DNA of 64,000 nucleotides from contig CAZXOK010000004.1 in the NCBI GenBank assembly GCA_964642175.1, positions 248,001 through 312,000 on the forward strand, read 5' to 3'. A program made the translations under genes and the position numbers. The notes beneath the pieces are model-generated. The model had not been told where the DNA came from. It worked only from the letters and a program-made list of their open reading frames with translations, and searched no databases. The DNA is from JANQGG01 sp964642175 (GTDB lineage Bacteria; Bacteroidota; Chlorobiia; Chlorobiales; Chloroherpetonaceae). Below, piece after piece: positions 63,313-64,000 of this stretch (position 1 is its first letter; each line of letters begins with the position of its first letter).

Positions 63313-64000
63313 TTAAAACATAAATGAGAATCCGATCCCGAAGATAGCCAGTAGTTTTTCTTCGGGATTTTCTGTTTTCTTAACAACCCGCCAGTTTGCT
63401 CTCCCTTGAGTATTCACCGCTCTGATAAGCTCTATGTATTCAATTTTATATGTATTCACAGGTTGAGTAAATGTCAATTCTGGCACTATTGTAAAATTAC
63501 TATAGGACATTAGAAGTGGTAATGAAAGTTCATAGTATTTAATTTGAAAGGCATCGTTTAATGTTCTTGTCTGTTGCCAGTTAAAGGTTTTCTGAAATGA
63601 TACATAGATATTCCTGGAGGATTCGTTTTCTGAGAGATACCCTGATATTGATGGTTGCAGAATTAAATCTGCACCATATAACTCTCCAATATGCCAGGCA
63701 TAACTTAATTGGTAGGTTAAAAAATAAGCCGGTTTATCCCTGGAAAAACCGGTTGAAAATTCAATTGAAGGAATCACCCATGGATTGGAGTAAAACAGTG
63801 ATAGAGACAGTTCATCGGTGATCGCAGAGTTTAATTGTGGACTGCTTTCCGAAAAAAAGGATTTCGTATAACTCGCGCTTAGCATAAAATCTTTCCAATC
63901 TATCTCATAAGAAAGATATAAGCTATACTGATCAAGAATTGGTTGTACCTCTACAAGTCCTGCAACTGTTGCCCCAATACTCAAACCTGTACGATGGATC
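63313..64000 (-). CDS. Outer-membrane beta-barrel-like protein (partial)
   Basis: The minus-strand frame has a stop at 63313 and stays open to the end of the window, so only the C-terminal ~228 residues are visible and the N-terminus lies beyond it. The segment shows alternating hydrophobic/polar strands (DQYSLYLSYEIDWKDFMLSASYTKSFF and others) and ends in an aromatic FGIGFSFMF, the usual C-terminal signature for insertion into the outer membrane. Family and function are not recognisable from this part. Confidence 0.7.
   Translation of the reverse strand, partial: IHRTGLSIGATVAGLVEVQPILDQYSLYLSYEIDWKDFMLSASYTKSFFSESSPQLNSAITDELSLSLFYSNPWVIPSIEFSTGFSRDKPAYFLTYQLSYAWHIGELYGADLILQPSISGYLSENESSRNIYVSFQKTFNWQQTRTLNDAFQIKYYELSLPLLMSYSNFTIVPELTFTQPVNTYKIEYIELIRAVNTQGRANWRVVKKTENPEEKLLAIFGIGFSFMF

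Noticed and set aside
1..64000. Search for tRNA, rRNA, CRISPR arrays, insertion sequences and prophage
   Set aside because: No cloverleaf-like stretch, repeat-spacer pattern, transposase/integrase motif or phage structural gene was seen in gaps or coding regions. A tool-based search could still find a short RNA I missed.

Overview
The window looks like chromosomal DNA of a member of the Bacteroidota/Balneolota/Rhodothermota group, most likely a Balneolaceae-like marine bacterium. This is inferred from gene content and moderate base composition; no rRNA marker is present. Supporting evidence is a PorU-type C25 sortase, a PorV-type barrel, proteins ending in type IX secretion (T9SS) type A sorting domains, a tricorn-like S41 protease and several Bacteroidota-style outer-membrane barrels. 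I see no insertion sequence, prophage, CRISPR array, tRNA or rRNA. It reads as an ordinary housekeeping chromosome with a few unusual details.

Layout: 1-3.6 kb is a minus-strand run of a KamA-family radical SAM enzyme (cut by the window edge), ybeY, two unknowns and hflX. 3.9-7.2 kb carries a carotenoid crtB, an SRPBCC protein and lysS on the plus strand. 7.2-17.7 kb is a minus-strand block: a PucC/BCD-like MFS transporter, porU, porV, an M6-protease-like T9SS cargo protein whose HExxH site is destroyed, and a small SRPBCC protein. 18-19.9 kb is thiC behind a clear TPP riboswitch. 20-22.1 kb holds a Spy-like protein, tpiA, a small protein and greA, which has a terminator-like hairpin in its leader. 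22.4-24.7 kb encodes a TPR-GGDEF diguanylate cyclase and a receiver-like protein. 24.7-30.4 kb holds two small genes, a DEAD-box helicase, an HtrA protease and trpE. 30.5-34.5 kb has a PgpH-type HD phosphodiesterase with two envelope proteins. 34.5-42.4 kb is a minus-strand block of an OM barrel, lepB, lepA, fmt, def and an FG-GAP-like protein. 42.5-46 kb has cysK, an AlkD-like glycosylase and an MscS channel. 46-49.7 kb has a broken second mscS, a cation/proton antiporter, a GNAT protein and arfB. 49.7-54.4 kb is a cluster of five lipoproteins (LPP20 family, LpoB, COG3014-like). 54.4-57.2 kb has an SMR transporter and proB-proA. 57.3 kb to the end holds MltF, a tricorn-like protease, a TPR protein and the C-terminal part of an OM protein.

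Together the genes cover translation and its quality control (lysS, lepA, fmt, def, hflX, ybeY, arfB, greA), the cell envelope and secretion (PorU/PorV, LepB, LpoB, MltF, MscS, HtrA), amino-acid and cofactor synthesis (trpE, cysK, proBA, thiC) and nucleotide second messengers (GGDEF, PgpH). I did not find a complete undescribed multi-gene system. The best leads are the catalytically dead M6-like secreted protein beside the T9SS genes, the PucC-like transporter ahead of porU, the greA leader attenuator candidate, the terminator hairpin abutting lysS, and the twice-frameshifted mscS.
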